Origin: Thermodesulfatator indicus DSM 15286
Lineage (GTDB): Bacteria > Desulfobacterota > Thermodesulfobacteria > Thermodesulfobacteriales > Thermodesulfatatoraceae
Assembly: GCF_000217795.1 (NCBI RefSeq)
Contig: NC_015681.1
Span: 1,789,244 to 1,853,243, forward strand
Direction: 5' to 3'
Length of the DNA stretch: 64,000 nt
Shown here: positions 16,820-25,469 of the stretch, piece after piece
How positions within the stretch are numbered: position 1 is the first letter of the stretch
Layout of the letters: every line of letters starts with the position of its first letter
Program-made: the position numbers and the translations under genes
The notes under the pieces: model-generated
What the model was told of the DNA's origin: nothing
Databases searched by the model: none
Seen by the model: only the letters and a program-made list of their open reading frames with translations

Positions 16820-18089
16820 AAACAACCACCAGGCCTTCCCACGGCTTTAAAACGAATTTTTGGCCCTTTTCAAACATTAACATGCCGTCAATCTTACCGT
16901 CTTTACTGACCGGCCCACCCCCTTGAGGTATTACCCGAAAAACCGGCTGTTTAAAATTAACTACTTTATCTTTTCGGGAAATATTCACACAAACTTCACC
17001 TTTTTCATACTTTCGGCAATATAAATTTTTTCCCCTTTCTAGATCTTTTATGGATTTAACCGGCTCAATAGGTTTACCTAGCTTAAGATCCCATTCTGGA
17101 TACCAGGAGAAAATACTTTTAGCGAAGTAATTGAGATAACTGTAGCGGCCTTTTATAAGCAGATAACAACCTAAGTAATACATTCTCGTTTTATAATCGG
17201 CATCTCTTTTAAGATATGACTGGAAGATAACAATTTTGTCCCGATTAATAAGTTTAAGGGTGCGGTCCATGGCCATCTTCCAGTCTTTGGCGTTTCTAGT
17301 CTGAAAGGCATGTTCCATGAAGGCACCAGAGGCGGTAGTATAATAATCAGTCTTATCCCAGGTAGTAAAAAGGGCACCTATGTTGGGCAAAGTGGCAAAG
17401 CCCAAAAACTCCATAAACCCGGTTAAATCAGCCATAAAAATTTCATAGGCTTCGCACCAGGTAAGTCCGTTTAATTCTTCAAATCGCCTGGAGCATGCAG
17501 CCTTTCTGGCCAAACGTGGATCCGCCCAGGCTGTTTCCCACGGCAGTAGAGCCGGTGAGGCAGAGTCAAGAAAAACTCCCTGGTATTCCCCGGCTATTAT
17601 CTGGCGAGCGATAGACTTTTTCCAGTATTTACGAAACTCGGGGTTCATAATGTTCATGAGGTATTTGCCATCAATTTTAGAGCGGACTCTTTTTCCTTTT
17701 TCGTTGTGCCAGAACCAATCCTCGTGTTTGTTCACAAAATCCCAGTCATTTCCCCATCGTTTTCCGTCAATAATGAACTGGTGTTTTGGTTGTTGTTGCC
17801 AGATGGCTAAATGATAATGGAGGACGACAAACTTCGGATTGTATTTTCTTAATCGTTTAGTAATGCCTAAAGTAAGTTTTTGGCTACCTACATAATGCGT
17901 AGCGGCAAAACGTGCTCTAGCCTCTGTCATGTAAGAAGGAAGCTGGTCAGCAAATATAGCTATTTTGTTCGTGGTTTCCGGAAAGCCAAACTTTGATTGG
18001 GCTTTGGCCAGGCTGGTTGTTATGAGAAAGAACAATATTACCGGGACTACAAAACAGATAACAATTTTAGGGCTGTCATTGCGAGTCAT
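16776..18089 (-). CDS. Putative secreted glycoside hydrolase-like protein (GHL15-type)
   Basis: About 437 residues. After a short polar start there is a hydrophobic signal or anchor (IVICFVVPVILFFLITT) ending at SLAKAQS. The body looks like a TIM-barrel glycosidase-like protein: FVVLHYHLAIWQQQP, DWFWHNEKGKRV, a candidate catalytic segment YQGVFLDSASPALLPW and FMEHAFQT. This fits the hypothetical glycosyl hydrolase family (GHL15) often found in exopolysaccharide loci; no activity is established. I prefer the ATG at 18089, preceded by GGGGGAGAT. The first codons (MTRNDS) are read from a repeat arm (ATGACTCGCAATGACAG), so the start appears to be derived from the REP-like element. Confidence 0.6.
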   Translation of the reverse strand: MTRNDSPKIVICFVVPVILFFLITTSLAKAQSKFGFPETTNKIAIFADQLPSYMTEARARFAATHYVGSQKLTLGITKRLRKYNPKFVVLHYHLAIWQQQPKHQFIIDGKRWGNDWDFVNKHEDWFWHNEKGKRVRSKIDGKYLMNIMNPEFRKYWKKSIARQIIAGEYQGVFLDSASPALLPWETAWADPRLARKAACSRRFEELNGLTWCEAYEIFMADLTGFMEFLGFATLPNIGALFTTWDKTDYYTTASGAFMEHAFQTRNAKDWKMAMDRTLKLINRDKIVIFQSYLKRDADYKTRMYYLGCYLLIKGRYSYLNYFAKSIFSWYPEWDLKLGKPIEPVKSIKDLERGKNLYCRKYEKGEVCVNISRKDKVVNFKQPVFRVIPQGGGPVSKDGKIDGMLMFEKGQKFVLKPWEGLVVVYDERKTKKMELGSL

Positions 18090-18235
18090 ATCTCCCCCTT
18101 CGTTATTGTTGTGAGTTATAAATCGAACATTTTTTGCACGACAAATCGTTATTACAAGACTCAATAATAGCTTTGATTATCTCTCCGTCATTACAAAAAG
18201 GCTCACAGGGGCCAATGAAGTAATCTTAAGACAGG

Positions 18236-19786
18236 CTAAGAAGAAACCTCTTCCCACTCAAAGCCGACGATGTTTCGCTCTTTCTTGCTGAACTCAACGC
18301 CTATGAGATAAACTTTCTGGCATCTGCCAAGGTATTTTTCGTGGTACTTTTTGGCTTTTAATTGCGAAAGAGCTTGGTTTTCAGGTTCAAGCTCAACTAC
18401 TTTGAATTCAAAAAGGTAACATATTCCGTCAAACAACACGGCCATGTCTAAACGGCCGTGGCTGGTCGCATCTTCTACTTTCACCTCAACCCCTAACGCC
18501 GCAAAGTAGGCGTAAAACACGCTGGCGTAAAAACCTTCGTAATGGTGAAGTTCGGTCTTCCTATACCAATCATGGGGTATGGAGGCGAAAAAGGCCTTAA
18601 AAGCTTCCTTCAGGCCTTCAAGGTCGTTTTTCTCAAGCGCCTCGTAAACACGGTCTAGATTTTTCTCCTTTTCAATAAGGTCAAGAAAGGTATTCAAAAG
18701 ATAATTGTTAAAGCTTACTTTGACCTCAAGGTTTGGCCAGCCAAGGCGGTACTTCAAAATAGCCCTTCGTTTTTTAACTTCTTTTATGGTGAGATAACCT
18801 GTCTGAAAAAGAAGACTTTCAGGATAAATTCTATCCACATCAAAGCTTTCAATAATCTCGTCACCTAGCTCAAGGTTTTCAAAAGTTGGCACACTAAGAC
18901 GCTTTTCAAGAATTAGCTTTATGAGAAAACTTGGCGTGCCCGTCTCAAACCAGTAGGGCCTGAATTCTTTCAAGTCAAGAAATAATAAGATATCAAAAGG
19001 ATTGTAAACGGGTTTCCCAAGCCAGGAGTAGCCGTTATACCAACGGCGAACTTCGTCTAGGTCAACGCCTTCAAGGCGATCAGCAAAAGTTTTTTCAAAT
19101 TCAGCCTGAGTATAGCCACAAATAGTGGCATAACCACCGTGAAGAGTAACGTCTTTCAAGTTATTCAGGCCGGAAAAGAGAGAGACCTTGCTGAACTTGG
19201 TAACACCGGTGATGAAGACGAATTTTAGATAAGGGTCAGCGTCTTTCAGGACAGAGTAAAAGTTTTTAAGTTCCTCGCGTATCTCGGTAGCAATTTCTAT
19301 TTTGTTTATGTTGTCAAGGATGGGTTTATCGTATTCGTCAATGAGAACTACTACTTTTTGGCCGTATTTTTGGTAAATTTTTTCTATAATGTCTGCAAAT
19401 CTGTCTTTAATGGAAGGAAAATCCGATTGAATTTGGTATTTTTCTTCGTGTTTTTTGAGAATGACATTTTCGGTTTCCTGGAGTTCTTGAACGTTTCGGT
19501 GCACTCCGCTACCGAAGGAAATGTAAATAACCGGGTATTTTATTGACCAGTCCCAATTGTTTTCCAGGTAAAGGCCCTTAAAGAGTTCTTTTTTGGCCAG
19601 GAAGGCCTGGCGCAAGGTATCAAGAAAGAGACTTTTCCCGAAGCGCCGCGGACGAGATAGAAAATAATATTTTCCTTCGTCAACAAGTTTTTTTACGAAC
19701 TGAGTCTTGTCAACGTAATAATAATTTTCCGTGCGAATATTTTCAAAACTCTGGATGCCTACCGGAAGCCTTTTCATACGAAACAT
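18236..19786 (-). CDS. AAA-ATPase-like / PD-(D/E)XK nuclease domain protein
   Basis: 516 residues. The N-terminal AAA-ATPase-like domain opens with LPVGIQSFENIRTENYYYVDKT; the P-loop region is FLSRPRRFGKSLF near residue 44 and the Walker B-like segment VVLIDEYDKPILDN near 145. The C-terminal DUF1703-type nuclease core is GRLDMAVLFDGICYLFEFKV near 445-465, with the D and E-x-K residues present. Such genes are common, multi-copy and mobile in anaerobes; their role is unproved, with defence and DNA processing suggested. Starts at 19786 and 19777 are both ATG. Downstream lies a degenerate repeat. It appears intact and stands alone inside the polysaccharide region. Confidence 0.85.
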   Translation of the reverse strand: MFRMKRLPVGIQSFENIRTENYYYVDKTQFVKKLVDEGKYYFLSRPRRFGKSLFLDTLRQAFLAKKELFKGLYLENNWDWSIKYPVIYISFGSGVHRNVQELQETENVILKKHEEKYQIQSDFPSIKDRFADIIEKIYQKYGQKVVVLIDEYDKPILDNINKIEIATEIREELKNFYSVLKDADPYLKFVFITGVTKFSKVSLFSGLNNLKDVTLHGGYATICGYTQAEFEKTFADRLEGVDLDEVRRWYNGYSWLGKPVYNPFDILLFLDLKEFRPYWFETGTPSFLIKLILEKRLSVPTFENLELGDEIIESFDVDRIYPESLLFQTGYLTIKEVKKRRAILKYRLGWPNLEVKVSFNNYLLNTFLDLIEKEKNLDRVYEALEKNDLEGLKEAFKAFFASIPHDWYRKTELHHYEGFYASVFYAYFAALGVEVKVEDATSHGRLDMAVLFDGICYLFEFKVVELEPENQALSQLKAKKYHEKYLGRCQKVYLIGVEFSKKERNIVGFEWEEVSS

Positions 19787-19903
19787 TATAGCAGAACCTG
19801 TTTACTTTTCATAAATTTTTGCTGGGCCTTTTACAGCAAAAGATGTCTGATTAGGAGTTCTCTATACTTCTTCACTCTGCTTGCAATGGGCTCTAAAGCA
19901 GTC

Positions 19904-21553
19904 TCAAAACACTATACGCAAAAAGGCCTCTATTTTATCTTTGCTCCCGATAAAAATATCATAGGTCCAAAACAGACCAAAAACCAAACACACTGGAACA
20001 AATACCCACCAGAAACGCCTGCGTTGGTTTTGCCAGAATTCCTTAAAATGCACGACAAAATAAGAGGCATACATACAGAGTAATGGAATTAACGGTAGGT
20101 GATACCGCGAATGCCCAAAAACAATGGCATGAATAGCCGTGAAATATAAGATGAGCAAAACGATCAACCAGTCTACATATCTCTGGGATTGCTTCGTCGG
20201 CTCTAACGAGCCTCCTCGCAATGACATATCTCTTGTCATTGCGAGGGGCCGTCTTCCCTCTGTCATTGCGAGGTCCCCAACGGGGACCGAAGCAATCTCG
20301 TTCTTCCCTAAAGCCCGCCACAAAAGTCCGCAAAAACCAAAGATAACCACAAAGACATAGGCCCCCAAGATACTCAACGAAATCCAGATCTCTACCAATT
20401 TATTACGCAAACCAGGGAAGTAACCTCTTTGCATTCCAGCAATAATTGTGCGTTCAAGCTGCCAGAAATTGGCTGTTTTTATTAGAGTGCGAAGCGCAGT
20501 CAACCCCGGATTTTCTTTCATAAATTCCAGGGCTTTTTTAATGGCCCAGCGCTGTTTTTCGGCCTCGTTAAGGCCGCCTAACTCTTTTTCGTGGCCGCGA
20601 TACCAGGCAATCTCTGGCGGGTTGTCCACCGCGGCCCAGGCCCGGTGAAGTGGTGTATGTTCGTAGTTGCCCATGTATAGATTGAGGCCGCCCATGGTAT
20701 CTACGGCGATAAAATGTCCAAAAACCTGATAATTGCGGGCTATCCAGGGAGAAAGGGTGAGCACCGTGGCGAAAATAAAAAGGATTCCCGCGAAAAGCCC
20801 CTGTTTTTTGTTAGGTGAAACAAGAAATAAAAACAGGGCAATAAAAGGTGTAAGGGGGTAGGTCACACTACGGGTAAGGCTTGCTAACCCCCAGAAAATT
20901 CCGGCTAAGAGCGAATATATCCACGCCTTGCTATCACGAGACTGCTTCGCTTCGCTCGCAGTGACAGGGTGGGGGGTGTCATTGCGAGGCTTCTCTCCAT
21001 CATTGTCATTGCGAGGGGCGAAGCCCCGAAGCAATCTCGTAGCAAAGCAATCCCTCCCGTCCAACCTGTATAATTGCTCAATTCCTGCCACCAGAAGCCA
21101 CAAAGCCAATAGAAAAAGAAAAATAAAAAGAATTTCCGTCAAAATCAGGTAATTAAAAATCACAAGTGAAGGATAAAAAAGAAACAAGCCTGTAGCCAAA
21201 AGGGCCACTTTTTCTTCGTGAAAAATCTTTTTGGCCAGAGAATAAACAAGAAGGCCACTTAATATAGAAAGAAAAATCTGAATTACCCGAACGGCGTTAT
21301 AATTTTCCGGCCCAAAAACTTTATAGACCCCGGCCAGAAAAGCCGGATAAAGCGGCGGCCGAATGGCCGTAGGCTTTCCCGGCGCCCAGCCGTACTCGCC
21401 ACGTTCCAGGATAGCCAGGGCCAACTTATTGTAATGCTGCTCGTCAACGATATTAAGAGGCTGGTGGATAAATAGCGGTAAAAACAAAAGTCTCAGTAAA
21501 AGCGCTAGAAAAATAAGTAAAATTAGCTTTTTAATAGGTGATTTGCCCACCAT
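19904..21553 (-). CDS. GT39/PMT-ArnT-type membrane glycosyltransferase with two in-frame repeat insertions
   Basis: 549 residues, about ten membrane helices. The first periplasmic loop has the acidic catalytic segment NIVDEQHYNKLALAILERG, and AIRPPLYPAFLAGVYK follows, as in ArnT/PMT-type enzymes that use polyprenyl-phosphate sugars. Two polar segments disrupt the fold: about 44 residues around FATRLLRGFAPRND (20932-21060) and about 41 around AMTEGRRPLAMTRD (20179-20305). Both are translated REP-like repeats kept in frame, each located in a loop between helices. The stop codon also lies in repeat-like sequence. The family transfers sugars to lipids or proteins; the acceptor is unknown. Whether the enzyme still works with these insertions is uncertain. 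Confidence 0.8.
   Translation of the reverse strand: MVGKSPIKKLILLIFLALLLRLLFLPLFIHQPLNIVDEQHYNKLALAILERGEYGWAPGKPTAIRPPLYPAFLAGVYKVFGPENYNAVRVIQIFLSILSGLLVYSLAKKIFHEEKVALLATGLFLFYPSLVIFNYLILTEILFIFLFLLALWLLVAGIEQLYRLDGRDCFATRLLRGFAPRNDNDGEKPRNDTPHPVTASEAKQSRDSKAWIYSLLAGIFWGLASLTRSVTYPLTPFIALFLFLVSPNKKQGLFAGILFIFATVLTLSPWIARNYQVFGHFIAVDTMGGLNLYMGNYEHTPLHRAWAAVDNPPEIAWYRGHEKELGGLNEAEKQRWAIKKALEFMKENPGLTALRTLIKTANFWQLERTIIAGMQRGYFPGLRNKLVEIWISLSILGAYVFVVIFGFCGLLWRALGKNEIASVPVGDLAMTEGRRPLAMTRDMSLRGGSLEPTKQSQRYVDWLIVLLILYFTAIHAIVFGHSRYHLPLIPLLCMYASYFVVHFKEFWQNQRRRFWWVFVPVCLVFGLFWTYDIFIGSKDKIEAFLRIVF
20179..20305. repeat. REP-like repeat inside the GT39 coding region (3' copy)
   Basis: CTCTGGGATTGCTTCGTCGG to CGAAGCAATCTCG, with arms CTCGCAATGACA and GTCATTGCGAGG. 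It is in frame and stop-free on the minus strand, adding about 41 residues between two membrane segments. Confidence 0.85.
20932..21060. repeat. REP-like repeat inside the GT39 coding region (5' copy)
   Basis: CACGAGACTGCTTCG to AGCAAAGCAATCCC, including CTCGCAGTGACAGG, GTCATTGCGAGG and GGGGCGAAGCCCCGAAG. It is translated in frame on the minus strand, adding about 44 residues. Confidence 0.85.
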
Positions 21554-21664
21554 TCTTTTCTCTTTTGTGTTTGGCCAGGGATGTCTCTTTGCGTGTCCCC
21601 TTCAGTATCATCATACAAGCCATGTTTCTCTTTCTGTCATGCGAGTCCTTTTTACTTTGTAATT

Positions 21665-21815
21665 ACGAGCCCCGTCCCCTTCCCGTCATTGCGAGGGGCG
21701 AAGCCCTGAAGCAATCCCTAGAGATTACTTCGTCGGCCCTGTGGGCCTCCTCGTAATGATAAAAAAAGAAGTCATTACAAGCCCCGTCCCACTTTTTGTC
21801 ATGCGAGTCTTTTAT
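21665..21815. repeat. REP-like repeat cluster between GT39 and sulfotransferase genes
   Basis: Contains GTCATTGCGAGGGGCGAAG, GATTACTTCGTCGGCC and CTCCTCGTAATGA, preceded and followed by short ATTACGAGCC / ATTACAAGCC half-arms. No coding sequence is seen in 21554-21844. Confidence 0.85.
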
Positions 21816-21844
21816 TACCTTTCTATAATAGGACACTAATGATT

Positions 21845-22768
21845 TTACCAATCATAACCTTTTTCATATCCCAATTTAATTAGTAAATCTCCTGCTATTT
21901 TTTTAAAAATTTCTTTTTCTTTTTCTGAAAAGTGATTTCTCCAGTCACCAGAAACACCTTTGCGATAAAAACTTTTTTTATTTGCCTCTCCTCTTTTTCT
22001 TCCAGTTCTAAACTCAAAAGAAGACTTATGTATCATGTTTTCTAAAATATCGTTAGTATAATTAAGCCCTAAAAAATTAAGTATTTTTATAGCTATCGCT
22101 TTGTTATTGTTCAACATTTCTTCGTAAGAAATAGAAAATAATCCATATTCTTTTTCATATTGTAGCTGATATTCAATCATTTCTTTCCAGAGCTTTACGC
22201 TTTCTTCAAAGTCCCAGGGTAAATTCATGTTTTTAGCATAATACCTATGAGAAACTACAAAATCTCTTCCATCTCTATAAACTACTATTAGCTTGCTATT
22301 TGGATATGTGTTTTTTATACGTGGTATAGACCGTACATGGTCAGCACTTTTTTCTATTAAGCATTTGGGATTAAATTTCTTGATAAAATATCCAAAGAAT
22401 TCCTGACAATATTTCTCAGGGTCTTCAATTTTAAGAAGTTTTCTTTTTAACTTGTAACGTTCATTTAGACTTAAAGAATACTTAGTTAGTGGTTGTTCTA
22501 TATTTTTAAGGCCAACTACGGGTTTCCAGTATTTTCTCACAGGATTTAGTATCTTTCTGGCAAAAACTTTGATAAAAGGAGTACTCACTTCTGCCCAAGC
22601 TGTTTTATAGAAAAGAATTTTTGTTCTTTCCTTTGGTGACTTATTAAATGCATATTTAAAAAGATTAGTTTCTGCCAATCCGATGATATCAGGGTGTAAG
22701 CTAAGCATATTAATTAACCAAGTAGTGCCACATTTATAATGGCCAACAATAAAAGCAATACTAGACAT
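21845..22768 (-). CDS. Sulfotransferase (PAPS-dependent type)
   Basis: 307 residues. The 5'-phosphosulfate-binding loop IAFIVGHYKCGTTWLINML is at the N-terminus; the 3'-phosphate motif is KLIVVYRDGRDFVVSHRYY near residues 150-168. The family transfers sulfate from PAPS to a hydroxyl or amine of a carbohydrate, lipid or protein. One of three sulfotransferases in this polysaccharide region, which suggests sulfation of the exported glycan (inference). The end of the preceding GT4 gene overlaps its start by 8 bases. Composition is more AT-rich than the adjacent ligase gene. PAPS synthesis genes are not in the window. Confidence 0.85.
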   Translation of the reverse strand: MSSIAFIVGHYKCGTTWLINMLSLHPDIIGLAETNLFKYAFNKSPKERTKILFYKTAWAEVSTPFIKVFARKILNPVRKYWKPVVGLKNIEQPLTKYSLSLNERYKLKRKLLKIEDPEKYCQEFFGYFIKKFNPKCLIEKSADHVRSIPRIKNTYPNSKLIVVYRDGRDFVVSHRYYAKNMNLPWDFEESVKLWKEMIEYQLQYEKEYGLFSISYEEMLNNNKAIAIKILNFLGLNYTNDILENMIHKSSFEFRTGRKRGEANKKSFYRKGVSGDWRNHFSEKEKEIFKKIAGDLLIKLGYEKGYDW

Positions 22769-24170
22769 GGCTAACTACCTCATAAACTCTCCTAGAAACC
22801 AAAGACCAATCATGTTTTCTAGCCCAGAGGCGGGCCGCCTCTCCCATTTTTTGGCGCAGGTTCTTATCCTGCGCCAGGCGCCTGATAGCTTCCTTTAGTT
22901 CATTCAAGTTATTCCCATCAATTACAAAACCAGTTTCCTCGTGGCGTACGGCCTCAGGCTGGCCGCCGATATTTCCGGCAATAGAAGGAAGCCCCGCGGC
23001 GGCGGCTTCCATAAAAACAATGCCAAAACCCTCAATCATTGGCCCCACCTGAATGGAAGGCATAACATAAATATCTGCCGCGCAAAAACTCTTGATCTTT
23101 TCTTCTTCGGATATTTTACCCAAAAATTTAACCCAGGGTTCAAGATTATATTCTTGAACCATGTTTTTAAGCTTTCTTTCTTCTTCGCCAGATCCGGCTA
23201 TCACATAAGCCAAAGGAAGGCCCTCTTTTCTTAATTCTGCTACCGTTTTAATAACCGCGGCCTGGTTTTTCCTCGGCTCCATGCGCGCCACAGTCAGTAA
23301 AATTACGGTGTTTTCAGGGAAACCCCACTTCTGCCGATATTTTTGGCATTCTTCTTCAGGGATTTGATATTGCTCAAAATCCACACCCAGATGGACTACA
23401 TGTATCTTGTTTTCATCGCAGAATTCGGAGGCCAATCTTTTGGTAGAAAAACTATTAGCAATTACCAAATCTGATATTCGCAAGGCCTGCCTGGTTAACC
23501 AGCCAAGCTCTTTGCTGGTTTTGGCTACCAGGAATTCTTCTCCATGGGCATAGGTAACAATTTTTAGTTTGTCTTTCCATAAAAATTTTAGCCAGAGCAA
23601 ATTAGCCGCCTCGGGAATGGCTTTTACCACATGAATGGTGATAGGTTTTTCGATTTTTTTGAAGAATTGCCATAAAAGATAGGTGTTTTTAAAGAAATTT
23701 CTGTCAATGCCCCAGGAGGAAACGCAGAAAGGAAACCTTATAATTTCCAGAGGGTGCTCTTTTGGAAAGATTACTTCGTCGGCACTTTGTGCCTCCTCGT
23801 AATGACAAATGGAGGAGTTATTGCGATCTCCGTCCACCTCATTGTCATTGCGAGGCTCACCCCCATTTTTGTCATTGCGAGGCTGCGTTAGCGGCCGAAG
23901 CAATCCCAGAGACGGCTTCGCTTCGCTCGCAGTGACAGGGTGGGATGTTTCATTGCGGGGCTGCTCTCCATCATTGTCATTGCGAGGGGCGCTCTTTATT
24001 TTGTCATTGCGAGGGGCGAAGCCCCGAAGCAATCTCCCAGAAGAAACCCCAGAAGTAACGATCACGGCTGGGCGAGGCCAGTAACAGGCTACCTTATAAA
24101 GCCAGAGGTGAGCCCCACCTACTTTAGGGAAAAAATCATAAGTGAAAAAAAAATCAGCTCTCTTTCTCAT
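22761..24170 (-). CDS. GT4 glycosyltransferase with a large in-frame repeat insertion
   Basis: About 469 residues from the ATG at 24170 (a TTG at 24188 is in frame). The N-terminal GT-B domain opens FFFTYDFFPKVGGAHLWLY; the donor-binding domain has VILLTVARMEPRKNQ near residue 300, and the GT4 signature AAAAGLPSIAGNIGGQPEAV near 405. Between about residues 40 and 135 lies a segment of about 95 residues made entirely of REP-like peptides (LLRGFAPRND, SEAKPSLGLLRPLTQPRND). It splits the N-terminal Rossmann-like domain but keeps the frame open. The gene overlaps the O-ligase gene upstream by 17 bases. Acceptor and sugar are unknown; activity depends on whether the insertion is tolerated. Confidence 0.8.
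   Translation of the reverse strand: MRKRADFFFTYDFFPKVGGAHLWLYKVACYWPRPAVIVTSGVSSGRLLRGFAPRNDKIKSAPRNDNDGEQPRNETSHPVTASEAKPSLGLLRPLTQPRNDKNGGEPRNDNEVDGDRNNSSICHYEEAQSADEVIFPKEHPLEIIRFPFCVSSWGIDRNFFKNTYLLWQFFKKIEKPITIHVVKAIPEAANLLWLKFLWKDKLKIVTYAHGEEFLVAKTSKELGWLTRQALRISDLVIANSFSTKRLASEFCDENKIHVVHLGVDFEQYQIPEEECQKYRQKWGFPENTVILLTVARMEPRKNQAAVIKTVAELRKEGLPLAYVIAGSGEEERKLKNMVQEYNLEPWVKFLGKISEEEKIKSFCAADIYVMPSIQVGPMIEGFGIVFMEAAAAGLPSIAGNIGGQPEAVRHEETGFVIDGNNLNELKEAIRRLAQDKNLRQKMGEAARLWARKHDWSLVSRRVYEVVSHV
23767..24052. repeat. REP-like repeat cluster inside the GT4 coding region
   Basis: About 286 bases with four or more arms (CTCCTCGTAATGAC, GTCATTGCGAGGC, CTTCGCTCGCAGTGAC, GTCATTGCGAGGGGCGAAG), open in the GT4 reading frame on the minus strand. 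It is about three times the size of the other coding insertions, consistent with successive insertions. Confidence 0.85.
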
Positions 24171-25434
24171 CAGCAGACTTTTTAGCAAGATAAATAAGGG
24201 TATTAGCCAAAATAGCTAGATAAAATTGTATTTCAAAGCCGTTCAAAGTTAAAAACATGGAACAACCTAAAAAGCCACAAAGCGAGACCAATACCGCGTC
24301 ACATAAATAATATTCCAGCGAATCTCGCGGAAATGAATTACGGTATTTAAACACGCCCCAAAGGCAGCTTAGCATAAATAAGAGATAAAATAAAATGGCA
24401 AAAATGCCTGATTCCGCCGCAATTTGGACAAAGGTATTGTGAGCCATGCGAGGAGTTTTATCTGAATAAAAGGGAAAGGCCTGTGTAAAAGAGGCTAAGC
24501 CTACCCCAGTCAAAGGGTTGTCAAGCAGCATTTTGAGCCCGGCATCCCATGCTTCCAGGCGGGTGCGAGCCGAAGATTCCTCTTCATAAGTGGTAATGGT
24601 TTGGGCCCTGTGTTTAATGACAGAGCCTCCCTGCCATATATAAGCAATAATAAAGGCCGGAATAAGGGCTATGCCGATAATCTTCTTAGGGCTCCGAAAA
24701 GCAGCCAGAAGGCTAACCAACCCTGCCCCTACCAGCCCTCCTCGCGAAGCGGTGAGGAAGATAGCGTGCCAGGCAAAGGGCACCACCAGCCAGGCCCCCC
24801 AGCGTAAATACCAGCGTTTAAAATACCAGCCCAAATAAAAGAAAAAGGGAATAGCCGTTACAAAGAGCATGGCAAAGTTGTTTTCGTCAGAATACATGCC
24901 TGCTCCGGTTATATCTCTAGGGCCGGAGAGCCGTATAAAAAAGCGCCCGGAAAGGTACTGCATATTGGCCCAGTAAGTCAGATATAAAGCCGCAATTGGT
25001 AGTATGAAGGCAAAGTACTTAAGTTTTTTATGTTCCGAGATACATACCAGCCCGATAAAATAAAAAGTAAAGACTTTTAGCATGGTAATTAGCACCTGGT
25101 AGGGATCATAAAACCGCCACTGGTTTACCACATCTACATAAGGCCCGGTAAAGTAAGAAAGAAAAACAAAGAAAAAATAAAGTACAGAGAAAATCACCAG
25201 TTTGTTTTTAATAATTTCAAAATTTAGGGCTCCGCGGATAGCCCCAAACAAAAAGCCCAAAATAGTGGGAATGGCAATCATGTAAAATGCTCTAAGTCCC
25301 TGGAAATTCCACCACCAGATGTATTGCGGCCCCAAGATGTTGAACATATAACCGGCACATACTCCGAACCAGGGATTGGCCAGGGAATAAAAGGCATTGA
25401 CTACCAGTAGTAAAAATAACGCAATTTTACCCAT
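24154..25434 (-). CDS. O-antigen ligase/polymerase-like protein, exosortase A system-associated type
   Basis: 426 residues with 10-12 membrane helices. The N-terminus (NPWFGVCAGYMFNILGPQYIW, FQGLRAFYMIAIPTILGF) matches the putative O-glycosylation ligase family associated with exosortase A. The Wzy_C/WaaL region is ARTRLEAWDAGLKMLLDNPLTGVGLASF near residues 288-315, followed by MAHNTFVQIAAESG with the loop His of ligases. Known: WaaL/Wzy-fold enzymes transfer or polymerise lipid-linked glycans on the periplasmic side. No exosortase gene lies in the window, so the subtype suggests the locus continues or is linked elsewhere. It starts a set with the GT4 and sulfotransferase genes. Confidence 0.75.
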   Translation of the reverse strand: MGKIALFLLLVVNAFYSLANPWFGVCAGYMFNILGPQYIWWWNFQGLRAFYMIAIPTILGFLFGAIRGALNFEIIKNKLVIFSVLYFFFVFLSYFTGPYVDVVNQWRFYDPYQVLITMLKVFTFYFIGLVCISEHKKLKYFAFILPIAALYLTYWANMQYLSGRFFIRLSGPRDITGAGMYSDENNFAMLFVTAIPFFFYLGWYFKRWYLRWGAWLVVPFAWHAIFLTASRGGLVGAGLVSLLAAFRSPKKIIGIALIPAFIIAYIWQGGSVIKHRAQTITTYEEESSARTRLEAWDAGLKMLLDNPLTGVGLASFTQAFPFYSDKTPRMAHNTFVQIAAESGIFAILFYLLFMLSCLWGVFKYRNSFPRDSLEYYLCDAVLVSLCGFLGCSMFLTLNGFEIQFYLAILANTLIYLAKKSADEKES

Positions 25435-25469
25435 ATTTTATTTATCGGCTGCTGGGCCTCGTTCCCTTC

